Part shown: piece by piece, positions 55,436 to 64,000 of the stretch
How positions within the stretch are numbered: position 1 is the first letter of the stretch
Layout of the letters: each line of letters opens with the position of its first letter
DNA from: Mycolicibacterium celeriflavum
GTDB taxonomy: Bacteria; Actinomycetota; Actinomycetes; Mycobacteriales; Mycobacteriaceae
Assembly (NCBI RefSeq): GCF_010731795.1
Contig: NZ_AP022591.1
Span: forward strand, 2,976,001 to 3,040,000
Reading direction: 5' to 3'
DNA: 64,000 bases
Translations under genes and position numbers: made by a program
Notes under the pieces: generated by a model
The model's input: the letters and a program-made list of their open reading frames with translations, nothing else
Database searches by the model: none
Told to the model about the DNA's origin: nothing

Positions 55436-58400
55436 CTAGGTGATTTCGGCCGGCTCCCGCGACACGGGCGGTCGCGGCTCGAGGCGGGACGGCCACCAGT
55501 TCGCCCGCCCGACCAGCGCGGCGACGGCCGGCACCGTGATGGTGCGTACCACGAACGTGTCCAGCAGGATGCCCACGCCGATCACGAAACCGCCTTGGAC
55601 CACGGTGCCGATGCTGGAGAACAGGAGACCGGCCATCGAGGCGGCGAAGATCAGGCCCGCCGCCGTGATCACACCGCCCGTCGAACTCAACGTGCGGATG
55701 ACGCCGTACCGCACGCTGTGCGGGGATTCGTCGCGCATCCGCGAAACAAACAGCATGTTGTAGTCGGCGCCCACGGCGACCAGCACCACGAAGGCCAGCG
55801 GAGGCACGCTCCAATGCAATTCCTCGCCGAGTATCACTTGGAACGTCAGAACGCCGATACCGATGGCCGCGAAGTAGGAGAGCACCACCGAACCGACGAG
55901 ATAAAGGGGAGCGACGATCGAACGCAGTAGCACGACCAATGTCGCCAACACCACGATGAGCGCCATGAGGATGATGAATCGGATGTCTTGCTCGTAATAG
56001 TCGCGGGTGTCCCGCAGGGCAGCGGGAAACCCGCCCATCGATATCGAGGCGTCGGCGAGTGCGGTGTTGGGCTGAGCACCCCGCGCGACGTCGTTGATCG
56101 CCGTGACCTGATCCATGGCCTCGGAGCTGAACGGGTTGAGTTTGGTCTGCACCAGGTAGCGCACCGAGTGGCCGTCCGGCGAGACGAAGGCCTCGGTGGC
56201 TTTCTTGAATTCCACGGTGTTGAGCACCTCGGGCGGGATGTTGAACCCCGCCATCGCAGGGTCGGCCGCGTCGTGTCGCATCGTCAACAGAAAGGCCGAT
56301 GCCTGGTCGAGACCGTTGGCCATCAGTTTGACCTGCTGGACGAGTTCGTCGACTCCAGCGGCTACTTGATGGCTTCCGCCGGCCAGGCGGTCGGCGCCTT
56401 GCTGCAGGTCGGCCAAACCCGCTTCGAGGCCCCCGGGTTTGTCCAGCCCCATCTCACTGACCGCCTCGCCAACGACGGTGAGCGCACTGTTCAGCTTCTT
56501 CATCGTGGCGTTGAGGGTCTGCCTGTTCTCGACACTTTCCAACTCGGCGGCCAGCTGGTTGATCCGGTCTCGACTTCCGTCATGACGCGCGTCGACAACC
56601 CGCTGAAACTGGGCACGGGTGGCGCTGCAGGAGGGATTCGCATCGCAGACCGCATTGCCGTTCAACGCAAACAAGACGGGTCCCATCCAGGCGAACATGT
56701 CCTCGACGGCGCCGAATCTCATGCCCGTGGCGGTGCCCAGCTTGTTGAGGCTGTCGATGAGTTCGGCGGCGACTTCGACGTACCGCACCAGCCGGTCGCC
56801 GCTGTACTCGGTTTTCATCGACGAGACCGTCTCGAGCAGGCTTTGAACACTGGGCGCGATCTCATTGACCTGTGCGCGCATGTCGCTGAGCGAATCGGCC
56901 AGCGTGTTGGCCCCGGTTGCCAGTTCGTCGAGGTCGTCGGTGCGCCCGGCGATCTGGGCGGAACCGGCGGCCAGCCGGTCACCGACAATGCCCGCCTGGA
57001 AGGTGGCGCGGAACTCTCTGGGCACCTCGCCCAGCGGTCTCGTGACGCCGCTGACCAGAGAGACGTCCGGCAACTGGGCGATGCGCGATGCCATCTGCTC
57101 CAAGTCCGCGAGGGCCCGCGGTGTGCGTAGGTCATGCGGAGACTGGACGAGGAGGTATTGGGGGATGGACTGGCTGACGGGGAAATGGCGTTCCAGCGCG
57201 GCGTACCCGATCGAACTCGGCGCCGAGGCCGCCACGGCCTTGCGATCGTCATAGTTGAACCGCGCGAACCCCGCGAAGCTGGCCAGGAGTATCAACACGA
57301 GCAGGCTGGCGACCAGGTGCGGCACGGGTCGTCGCACGATCCGGATGCCGGAGCGGCGCCAGAACCGCGAGGTCAACTCGCGTCGCGGCTTGACCCAACC
57401 CCGCGGCCCGGCCAGCGCCAGGATCGCCGGCAGCAGGGTCACTGCGGCAAGGAACGCCACGCCGATTCCGATCGCCGACGACACCCCGATCGTTCGGAAC
57501 ACGCCCATCTGGGTGAAGCTCATGAGCAGGAAGGTGAGTCCCACCGTGGCCGCAGACGCGGTGATGACCTTTCCGATCGAGATCAGCGCGGCCTTGACTG
57601 CCCGGTCGAAATCGGCTCCTCCCCGCAGATAGTCGTGATAGCGGCTGATGAGAAAGACCGCGTAATCCGTCCCGGCGCCGGCCATGATCGCGCTGAGGAA
57701 GACGATGGACTGGTTCGAGACGCCCGAGCCGGTCAGCTGGGAGTAGCCGGCGACCACGGCTTGCGCGATGATCAGCGACGATCCGATCGTCACCAACGGC
57801 AGCAACATCGTGACCGCGCTGCGGTAAACCAGTAGCAACACCAGCAGCACCAGGACGGCGATCGCGGCCTCGATGGGCAGGCGGTCCTGCTGGCCGGCGA
57901 CGGTGAGGTCCGCGACGGTCGCCGCGGGGCCGGTGATGTAGACCCGCAGTGGTCCCTCGTTCTCGCCGACGTTTTGTTCGACGACGTCGGACACCCGGTT
58001 GAATGAGTCGAAGCCCCGCGGTGTGCCCAACTCACCTTCGAGGTTGACCGGCAGCACCCACGTCGTCTTGTCCTCGCTCGTCAGGAACGGGCGCAGTTGA
58101 GGCGTGCTGAAGAAATCCTGCACCGCCACGACATCGGTCACGTCGTCGCGCAGCGCATCCACCACCTTGCGGTAGGTGGCTTCGTCGGCGGGCACCAGCC
58201 CGGCTTCGTTGATGAACGCAATGACCAGGAGATTGTCCGAACCTGACTCTTGGAAAGCCTCGGCCATCTTCTTGGCGGTGACGCTCGAGGGTGCATCGCT
58301 GGGCAGGATGACGAGCGGATGCTTCTCCGACATCTCGTCCAGGGACGGGAATGCCAGCGGTAGGGCCAGAGCCATCGCGAGCCAAACCCCGATGACCACC

Positions 58401-58438
58401 CAAGGCCACCGCACTACGAGATCGGCTAACCGCCGCAT
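55436..58438 (-). CDS. mmpL10: MmpL-family (RND) lipid transporter, MmpL10-like
   Basis: This is a 1000-residue RND transporter with twelve membrane helices and two large periplasmic loops, the second after about residue 400 and coiled-coil rich. The proton-relay Asp-Tyr pairs are in AGTDYAVFLISRYHDYLRGG and GADYNMLFVSRMRDE. It starts MRRLADLVVRWPWVVIGVWL. It probably exports the trehalose polyphleate precursor (diacyltrehalose-type) for final assembly by the extracellular acyltransferase. The ATG is at 58438. Confidence 0.9.
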   Translation of the reverse strand: MRRLADLVVRWPWVVIGVWLAMALALPLAFPSLDEMSEKHPLVILPSDAPSSVTAKKMAEAFQESGSDNLLVIAFINEAGLVPADEATYRKVVDALRDDVTDVVAVQDFFSTPQLRPFLTSEDKTTWVLPVNLEGELGTPRGFDSFNRVSDVVEQNVGENEGPLRVYITGPAATVADLTVAGQQDRLPIEAAIAVLVLLVLLLVYRSAVTMLLPLVTIGSSLIIAQAVVAGYSQLTGSGVSNQSIVFLSAIMAGAGTDYAVFLISRYHDYLRGGADFDRAVKAALISIGKVITASAATVGLTFLLMSFTQMGVFRTIGVSSAIGIGVAFLAAVTLLPAILALAGPRGWVKPRRELTSRFWRRSGIRIVRRPVPHLVASLLVLILLASFAGFARFNYDDRKAVAASAPSSIGYAALERHFPVSQSIPQYLLVQSPHDLRTPRALADLEQMASRIAQLPDVSLVSGVTRPLGEVPREFRATFQAGIVGDRLAAGSAQIAGRTDDLDELATGANTLADSLSDMRAQVNEIAPSVQSLLETVSSMKTEYSGDRLVRYVEVAAELIDSLNKLGTATGMRFGAVEDMFAWMGPVLFALNGNAVCDANPSCSATRAQFQRVVDARHDGSRDRINQLAAELESVENRQTLNATMKKLNSALTVVGEAVSEMGLDKPGGLEAGLADLQQGADRLAGGSHQVAAGVDELVQQVKLMANGLDQASAFLLTMRHDAADPAMAGFNIPPEVLNTVEFKKATEAFVSPDGHSVRYLVQTKLNPFSSEAMDQVTAINDVARGAQPNTALADASISMGGFPAALRDTRDYYEQDIRFIILMALIVVLATLVVLLRSIVAPLYLVGSVVLSYFAAIGIGVLTFQVILGEELHWSVPPLAFVVLVAVGADYNMLFVSRMRDESPHSVRYGVIRTLSSTGGVITAAGLIFAASMAGLLFSSIGTVVQGGFVIGVGILLDTFVVRTITVPAVAALVGRANWWPSRLEPRPPVSREPAEIT

Positions 58439-58463
58439 ATCGTCCTCACCCCCGCCGCTTCAC

Positions 58464-59885
58464 CTAGGCGACACGCCCCCAGTGCCCGCTGTCGGCGACC
58501 AGTTCGGAAACGGACTTCATCGTGTTCATATAGCGGGCAACCGACTTTCTGGCGACCGGATTATCGGGATGCATGATTGCCATCACCGTGCCTTCGCCAT
58601 AGCGGAATATGTAGATGGTGAGCTGATACGAGAAACGGCCGTCCGGATAGATTCCGATGTTGTTCGCAAGCCCCATGTCGGCCGCTGCCAGCACAGCGTT
58701 GAGCGGCGCGGCGCCACCATGAAAGAAATTCGACACGGGGAAATTCGGTTGCGGCCACCTCAGCGATGGCGCCAACTCCAGCACTCGGTAATACGGCACT
58801 TTGGCCATATTCAGATTCGAGTCGAAAGAATCCTGCGCCGCCCACGCGGCGTCCCCGAATGACGCCGCGCCTATCGGCACGGTGATCGGAATCAACCCCG
58901 TGAACCAACCCTGCGTCATGAAATTGTCGGTGGCGGTGCGCGAATCCCGCGGCGTGAGCCCGTAATAGGTGAGAGCACCCGTCAGCTCGTGTTCCACCTG
59001 GGCGAGGCAGGCGAACAAGCCGCCGATGAAGCGCGCGCCTGCCGCCGTGCAGGCCGATTCGAAGCGCTCCGTCTGCGCGGGGTTCATCAGGACTTCCGAC
59101 GTCATGTCGCTGGTGGTCGACTCCAGCGGATTACCCAGCGGCAGCGGGAATTCGGGGAAGCCGCCGTCGTTGTCTTCGGCGAATTCGATCCATGCCCGAA
59201 CCTCAGGCGAATCCACGGTCAACGCCGATGTGCGCTCGCGCTCGCGGACACAGAAATCGTCGAAGCTACCGGCATCGGGAAGCGTGAGCGAATCTCCGCC
59301 TTCGCTCATCGCCGAATACATTCCGTTCGCTTCCAGCATTGTTGTGCCGATCAATGTCGCGTCCCCGTGGACATGATCCATAGCGGCGAAGAAAGTGAAG
59401 TAGTCCTCGTTCTGGATTATTCCGAAAGTGAAGCAGCCCCACTCCAATGGAGGCGGTATGCCCACCACATGTGCGTGTATCTCGTCGACCGTCATGTTGC
59501 CGTGGTTGATCGGCATGAATTCGATGTCAGCCGGATCGACGATGGCGTGCCGAATGAACTCGCCATCGCCGGCCGGTTCGAACCAACTGCGAAAGGTGTC
59601 GTGTCGGCGTAAATAGGCATTGACGGCGTGGTCCATCGCTGCGATATCGCACTGGCCGGACACATCGCAGCTCGCGATGATCTGCCGGGAGAAGTTCAGC
59701 CCTGCCGCGGCCCGTTCGGAGAAATTGCGAAGATGTTGACGTTGCATGTAACTGATCGGCACCGCACTGACGGGCGCGTGTCGCGCTTTTTCCGCAGCGG
59801 CCGCCGTCGGATGCCAGGAAGTGACGGTGCCCGGCTTCAGCGACCATTCCTCAAGTGCGCCAACCGTGATCTTGCCGATCCGCAA
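58464..59885 (-). CDS. papA3: Polyketide-associated acyltransferase, PapA3-like
   Basis: This is a 473-residue BAHD/condensation-like acyltransferase. The active-site motif reads HVHGD (His171, Asp175), the HxxxD form, and the late DFGWG-type motif is not obvious. It is expected to put acyl groups from the PKS onto trehalose. The start is TTG at 59885: GGAGG lies eight bases upstream and no ATG or GTG fits better. It is divergent from the pks gene, 223 bases apart, and shares a transcript with mmpL10 and the FAAL. Confidence 0.87.
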   Translation of the reverse strand: MRIGKITVGALEEWSLKPGTVTSWHPTAAAAEKARHAPVSAVPISYMQRQHLRNFSERAAAGLNFSRQIIASCDVSGQCDIAAMDHAVNAYLRRHDTFRSWFEPAGDGEFIRHAIVDPADIEFMPINHGNMTVDEIHAHVVGIPPPLEWGCFTFGIIQNEDYFTFFAAMDHVHGDATLIGTTMLEANGMYSAMSEGGDSLTLPDAGSFDDFCVRERERTSALTVDSPEVRAWIEFAEDNDGGFPEFPLPLGNPLESTTSDMTSEVLMNPAQTERFESACTAAGARFIGGLFACLAQVEHELTGALTYYGLTPRDSRTATDNFMTQGWFTGLIPITVPIGAASFGDAAWAAQDSFDSNLNMAKVPYYRVLELAPSLRWPQPNFPVSNFFHGGAAPLNAVLAAADMGLANNIGIYPDGRFSYQLTIYIFRYGEGTVMAIMHPDNPVARKSVARYMNTMKSVSELVADSGHWGRVA

Positions 59886-60108
59886 AACGTCGTCCTCCCG
59901 CTCGGCCGACGGACCTGAACATCAGCCGTGCGGCATCAACATACCCCCGCTTCCGCCGCGGTCGCCGGGCGTTGACCAACCTCGGAATCCCAACACCCCC
60001 ATGCCACACGCATAGATGCCATAGTCTCCGGGAGAGTTGCACTTCAGGCGCGAGACGCTGCCCCTCCGGCCACCGTCTGACCGCCGACGCATTGGGGAGG
60101 ACAACGGC
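59886..60108. other. Divergent promoter region between papA3 and pks
   Basis: This 223-base gap has no credible gene. It must hold both promoters. The pks ribosome site GGGGAGG lies at 60094-60100. Two C-rich motifs (ATACCCCC and ACACCCCC) are seen about 50 bases apart; no operator can be named. Confidence 0.5.
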
Positions 60109-63100
60109 ATGGAATCCGCCGTACATCCGATCGAGCCAAGCCCGCGTCTAGCAGTCATCGGCTACGCAGCACGTTTCCCGGGCGCCCGGGACGCCGACCA
60201 GTTCTGGGACGTGCTGCGCGAAGGCCGCGACGCGGTGTCGGAGGTGCCGGCGGACCGCTGGGATGTCGACGAGTTCTTCGACCCCGATCCCGATGCGCCC
60301 GGCAAGGTCGTGACGCGTCGCGCCGGTTTCGCCGACGACGTGACGGGGTTCGACGCGCCGTTCTTCGGCATGTCGACACGCGAGGTCAGGTTGATGGATC
60401 CGCAACATCGGCTGTTGCTGGAGACCGCGTGGCACGCGTTGGAGCATTCCGGGACGGCGCCGACCGCTGTGGCCAACACCAACACCGGGGTGTTCGTGGG
60501 AATGTCAACCCACGACTACCTGGGAATGGCATCCGATGAGATGACCTACCCGGAGATCGAGGCCTACATGGCCATCGGCACGTCGCATGCGGCGGCGGCC
60601 GGCCGGATCAGCTACCGGCTGGGACTGCAGGGCCCCGCGGTCGCCGTCGACACGGCGTGCAGTTCGTCGCTGGTGGCCATGCACCAGGCGGGCCAAGCAC
60701 TGCGCTTGGGCGAATGTGACCTCGCCCTGGTCGGCGGCGTGAACCTGCTGCTCACACCGGCGACCATGATCACGTTCTCCAACGCCCACATGCTCGCGCC
60801 CGACGGCCGGTGCAAGACGTTCGACGCGGCCGCCGACGGCTACGTGCGGGGCGAGGGTTGCGGCGTCATCGTCATCAAGCGACTCGAGGACGCGATCCGC
60901 GACGGTGACCGTGTTCGGGCCGTGATCCGCGGAAGCGCGGTCAATCAGGATGGCGCGTCGGGTGGCTTGACGGTGCCCAATGGCGTTGCGCAACAACGGG
61001 TCATCGCCGATGCCCTGAAGGGCGCCGCCCTGCAACCCAGCGACGTCGGCTATCTGGAGGCACACGGCACCGGGACTTCACTGGGTGACCCGATCGAGGC
61101 CCAGGCCGCAGGTGCGGTGCTCGGCGCCGGACGCGAGGCCGGCCAGCCGCTGTTGATGGGCTCGGTGAAGACGAACATCGGTCACCTGGAGGCGGCAGCA
61201 GGTGTCGCGGGCGTCATCAAGGTCATCCTGTCGCTCGAGAACGAGTTGCTGCCGCAACATCTGCACTTCCAGAATCCGTCGCCACACATCCTCTGGGACC
61301 GGCTTCCCGTGGAGGTTGTCAAACAGGCCACCCCTTGGGAACGCAACGGCGTGCCCCGTATCGCCGGCGTCAGCTCATTCGGATTCGCGGGGACGAACGC
61401 TCACGTCATCATCGAGGAAGCGCCGGAGCACGCAACGCGGCCCGCTGTACGCCCCGTCGCCCAGACCGCAAACCGGGAATTCAGTCTCCTTCCGCTCTCT
61501 GCGCGGACGCCGGACGCTCTGGTGCAGCTCGCCGGCCGATACCGCGATTGGTTGACCGCACACCCGGAGGCCACCCTGGCGGACGTGTGCTTCACCGCCG
61601 GCGCCGGTCGAGCGCATCTGGAGCACCGGGCCGCCGTGGTAGCCAATTCGAGAGAATCCGCCATCGAGCTACTCGCCGCGCTGGCGGAAGACCGCCCGGC
61701 CCCGGGCCTGGTCCGCGGAGAGTCGTACGAGGCACCCAAGACGGCGTGGCTGTTCACCGGCCAGGGCAGCCAGTACCCCGGCATGGCGCTGGAGTTGTTC
61801 GACACCGAGCCGGTGTTCGCCGAGACGGTCAAACGGTGTGCGGCCGCGGTGGCGGATATTCTCGAAAAGCCGCTGCTGGACGTGATCTTCGAGATGGACA
61901 GCCCGGCGAGCGAGGGGACGCTGCGGCAGACCTCCTATGCACAGCCCGCGTTGTTCGCGGTGGAGATGGGCTTGGCCGCGCTCTGGCAGTCGTGGGGTTT
62001 CGAACCGGACGTAGTGCTGGGCCACAGCGTCGGTCAGTATTCGGCGGCCTGTGTCGCAGGGGTCCTCGGTCTCGAGGATGGCGCGCTGCTGATGGCCGAA
62101 CGCGGACGCCTCTTCGGCAGCTTGCCCGCGGGCGGTCGGATGATCGCGGTGTCTGCCCCCGCCGATCGTGTCGAGAGCCGCGCTGATGAGTTTCCCAGCC
62201 TGTCGGTCGCCGCCTACAACGGTACGAACACCGTATTGTCCGGTCCCGCACGGGATCTGGAAGAGGTGGCGGCGCAACTGGCGGCCGATGGCGTCCGTTG
62301 CGACTGGCTGGACACCAGCCATGCGTTCCACTCGTCGCTGCTGGATCCGATCCTCGACGACTTCGAGGCATATGCGCAGCAGTTCGAATTCCGCACGCCG
62401 CAACGGATTTTGATTGACAACCGCACCGGCGTCGCGCTCGGCAGGAGTGTGAAGCTGGACAGCGCCTACTGGCGCCGTCACGCACGACAACCGGTGGAGT
62501 TCGCCAAGAGCGTACGCACCCTTGCCGACCTGAACTGCAGGGTGTTGCTCGAAATCGGTCCGCGGCCGGTGCTCACCGCCGCGGCCCTGGGGGCATGGCC
62601 AGACCCTGCCACCGCGCCGCGGGTGATCGCTTCGCTGCGCCGAAACACCGCCGACCACAGGCAGATCACCGAAGCGGTCGCCGACGCCTATGTCCTGGGC
62701 CACCTGCCCGACTTCGGCGCATTGCGGCAGGCGCACGCGCGAAAGATCGACCTGCCCAGTTATCCGTTCGAGCATCGCGAATATTGGTATCGAGACAATC
62801 GGGAGCGCCCCAACCAACAGCAGAACCTCGACGCACCGCGCACCGACGTCATCCGGCTTCTCGAGGACGGCCGGATCGAGGAACTCGCGGGTCTGCTCAA
62901 CGGCTCAGGCGATGACCAGCAAGCTCTCTCTGTGCTGACCAAGCTTGCGGCGCAACACAACCGACAACGAACGACGCAATCCATCGCCAATGACCGCTAC
63001 GAGTTCCGCTGGGAGAAATCCGCTGCGCCAACCCTGGTCGCGGATGCCGGATCCACCTGCGTACTCGTCGGCGACGACTCCGAGGCGATCCAGCCTTTGG

Positions 63101-64000
63101 TCGATGCGCTGACCGCGAGCGGCCACCGGTACCAGATCGTCGGGTTACCGGTATCCGACGCCGATGAGGAACGCCTCGCAGAGGTATTACGCGCTGCGGC
63201 AGCAGACGATCCGACGCTCCGTATCGTGCATGTCGCGGCCATCGACTTCGAGACCACACCGTCGATGCAGTCACTGCTGCGGATGCAACACCGAATCCTG
63301 GGCGGAACACGGCGGCTCTTGCACGCCGCGGTCGCCACCGAACTGCGCACGCCCATCTGGCTGGTGACCACGGGCGCGCAGCGGGTCGTTGACTCGGACT
63401 CCGTGGCTCCGGATCAGAGCTGCCTGTGGGGATTCGGTCGCGCCGCAGCACTGGAGCTCCCCCAAGTGTGGGGCGGGCTCGCGGACATGCCGCACGGCAG
63501 GGAAATTCGTGCCGATGAGTGGTCTGCGCTCATCAGTCGCATCACGACGTCGAACGGCTCGGCCGCCAGTGAAGACCAATTTGCGATACGCGACCAAGCG
63601 GTCTACGTTCCTCGGCTGGTTCGGCGGGCGGGCGAGCCGAGCGGTGCGCCGCTGCAACTGCGCGATGGCGCAACGTATCTGGTGACCGGCGGGCTCGGTT
63701 CGATCGGACTGGAGGTCGCCGGATACCTGGCCGCGCACGGCGCCAAGCACCTGGTGCTGACCAGTCGGCGCGCGCCCAGCGATGCGGTCCGACGTCGCAT
63801 CGACATACTGAGTGAACTGAATGGCTGCGAAACCCGGGTCATGGCCACCGATGTCGCCGATGCGCACGACGTCGCACGCCTGTTGACCACCGTGCAGGCC
63901 GAGTTGCCGCCGCTCGCGGGCATCGTCCATGCAGCGGGAGAGATCAGTACCGCTGCGCTGAGCAACTCCGACGATTCCGAAGTTGACCGCGTCTTCGCTG
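60109..64000 (+). CDS. Type I polyketide synthase (TPP-type), 3' end beyond window
   Basis: At least 1297 residues are visible and the frame is open at the right edge. A ketosynthase (about 10-440) has Cys184 (DTACSSS), His319 (EAHGTGT) and His359 (NIGHLE). An acyltransferase (about 545-860) has Ser640 (GHSVG) and HAFH at 738-741, the malonyl-CoA-type signature. Then comes a ketoreductase structural region (from about RYEFRWEKS) and its Rossmann motif TGGLGSIG (1193-1200). No dehydratase HxxxGxxxxP motif is seen between AT and KR. The ATG has GGGGAGG eight bases upstream. The locus matches the trehalose polyphleate pks; the product would be long polyunsaturated chains. Confidence 0.92.
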   Translation, partial: MESAVHPIEPSPRLAVIGYAARFPGARDADQFWDVLREGRDAVSEVPADRWDVDEFFDPDPDAPGKVVTRRAGFADDVTGFDAPFFGMSTREVRLMDPQHRLLLETAWHALEHSGTAPTAVANTNTGVFVGMSTHDYLGMASDEMTYPEIEAYMAIGTSHAAAAGRISYRLGLQGPAVAVDTACSSSLVAMHQAGQALRLGECDLALVGGVNLLLTPATMITFSNAHMLAPDGRCKTFDAAADGYVRGEGCGVIVIKRLEDAIRDGDRVRAVIRGSAVNQDGASGGLTVPNGVAQQRVIADALKGAALQPSDVGYLEAHGTGTSLGDPIEAQAAGAVLGAGREAGQPLLMGSVKTNIGHLEAAAGVAGVIKVILSLENELLPQHLHFQNPSPHILWDRLPVEVVKQATPWERNGVPRIAGVSSFGFAGTNAHVIIEEAPEHATRPAVRPVAQTANREFSLLPLSARTPDALVQLAGRYRDWLTAHPEATLADVCFTAGAGRAHLEHRAAVVANSRESAIELLAALAEDRPAPGLVRGESYEAPKTAWLFTGQGSQYPGMALELFDTEPVFAETVKRCAAAVADILEKPLLDVIFEMDSPASEGTLRQTSYAQPALFAVEMGLAALWQSWGFEPDVVLGHSVGQYSAACVAGVLGLEDGALLMAERGRLFGSLPAGGRMIAVSAPADRVESRADEFPSLSVAAYNGTNTVLSGPARDLEEVAAQLAADGVRCDWLDTSHAFHSSLLDPILDDFEAYAQQFEFRTPQRILIDNRTGVALGRSVKLDSAYWRRHARQPVEFAKSVRTLADLNCRVLLEIGPRPVLTAAALGAWPDPATAPRVIASLRRNTADHRQITEAVADAYVLGHLPDFGALRQAHARKIDLPSYPFEHREYWYRDNRERPNQQQNLDAPRTDVIRLLEDGRIEELAGLLNGSGDDQQALSVLTKLAAQHNRQRTTQSIANDRYEFRWEKSAAPTLVADAGSTCVLVGDDSEAIQPLVDALTASGHRYQIVGLPVSDADEERLAEVLRAAAADDPTLRIVHVAAIDFETTPSMQSLLRMQHRILGGTRRLLHAAVATELRTPIWLVTTGAQRVVDSDSVAPDQSCLWGFGRAAALELPQVWGGLADMPHGREIRADEWSALISRITTSNGSAASEDQFAIRDQAVYVPRLVRRAGEPSGAPLQLRDGATYLVTGGLGSIGLEVAGYLAAHGAKHLVLTSRRAPSDAVRRRIDILSELNGCETRVMATDVADAHDVARLLTTVQAELPPLAGIVHAAGEISTAALSNSDDSEVDRVFA

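Overview
The window comes from a fast-growing mycobacterium (Mycolicibacterium, M. smegmatis-like). The DNA is GC-rich, many genes use GTG and some TTG starts, and the gene order follows the M. tuberculosis Rv0245-Rv0293 region read backwards, with several losses and additions. Ortholog names (Rv numbers, NnaR, PolD2, TPP locus) come from memory of the families and of synteny; no database search was run.

Layout. (1) 860-15347, minus strand: a complete, tightly overlapped ESX-3 type VII secretion operon (eccA3-eccB3-eccC3-PE5-PPE4-esxG-esxH-espG3-eccD3-mycP3-eccE3). An IdeR-type iron box lies just upstream of eccA3, and a partial hydrolase converges on the far end. (2) 15456-28769: lipid and general metabolism, including a SAM methyltransferase, a DUF2236 protein with a divergent TetR, a VOC protein, an alpha/beta hydrolase, a D-2-hydroxyacid dehydrogenase, the double-length acyl-CoA dehydrogenase FadE6, the acyl-CoA ligase FadD2, a LigD-type polymerase (PolD2), STAS and NYN proteins, a DinB-like protein and a MarR regulator. 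(3) 28781-38789: two charged coiled-coil/CsbD stress-type proteins, a COG0523 metallochaperone GTPase, a second LigD-type polymerase, YihY, MOSC, SDR, a FecB2 lipoprotein, a Vut-type transporter, PxpB/PxpC and a chromosomal AAC(2') aminoglycoside acetyltransferase.

(4) 38903-43682: nitrite assimilation. The regulator NnaR (HemD-like domain plus winged helix) sits behind a GlnR-like box and is followed by a sirohydrochlorin chelatase. Both converge on nirBD, so sirohaem supply, regulator and enzyme are together. (5) 43831-49802: a small heat-shock protein behind a HAIR/HspR-like element, a Thr-rich membrane protein, a PEP mutase-like protein, and the Sdh1-type succinate dehydrogenase operon ending in a 57-residue protein. 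(6) 49843-51171: an IS481-family insertion sequence with a frameshifted transposase. It has split a bidirectional terminator hairpin and made a 12-bp target duplication. (7) 51771-64000: a trehalose-polyphleate-type glycolipid locus (GAP-like, PE-PPE-domain acyltransferase, FAAL, MmpL10-like, PapA3-like, type I PKS). The PKS runs off the right edge; its acyltransferase carries a malonyl-type signature, and a ketoreductase region follows it without an intervening dehydratase.

No tRNA, rRNA, CRISPR array, prophage or replication origin was seen. The stretches between genes are short; those holding recognisable sites are listed. The others (for example 23237-23288, 26611-26733 and 27157-27292) show nothing I can support.
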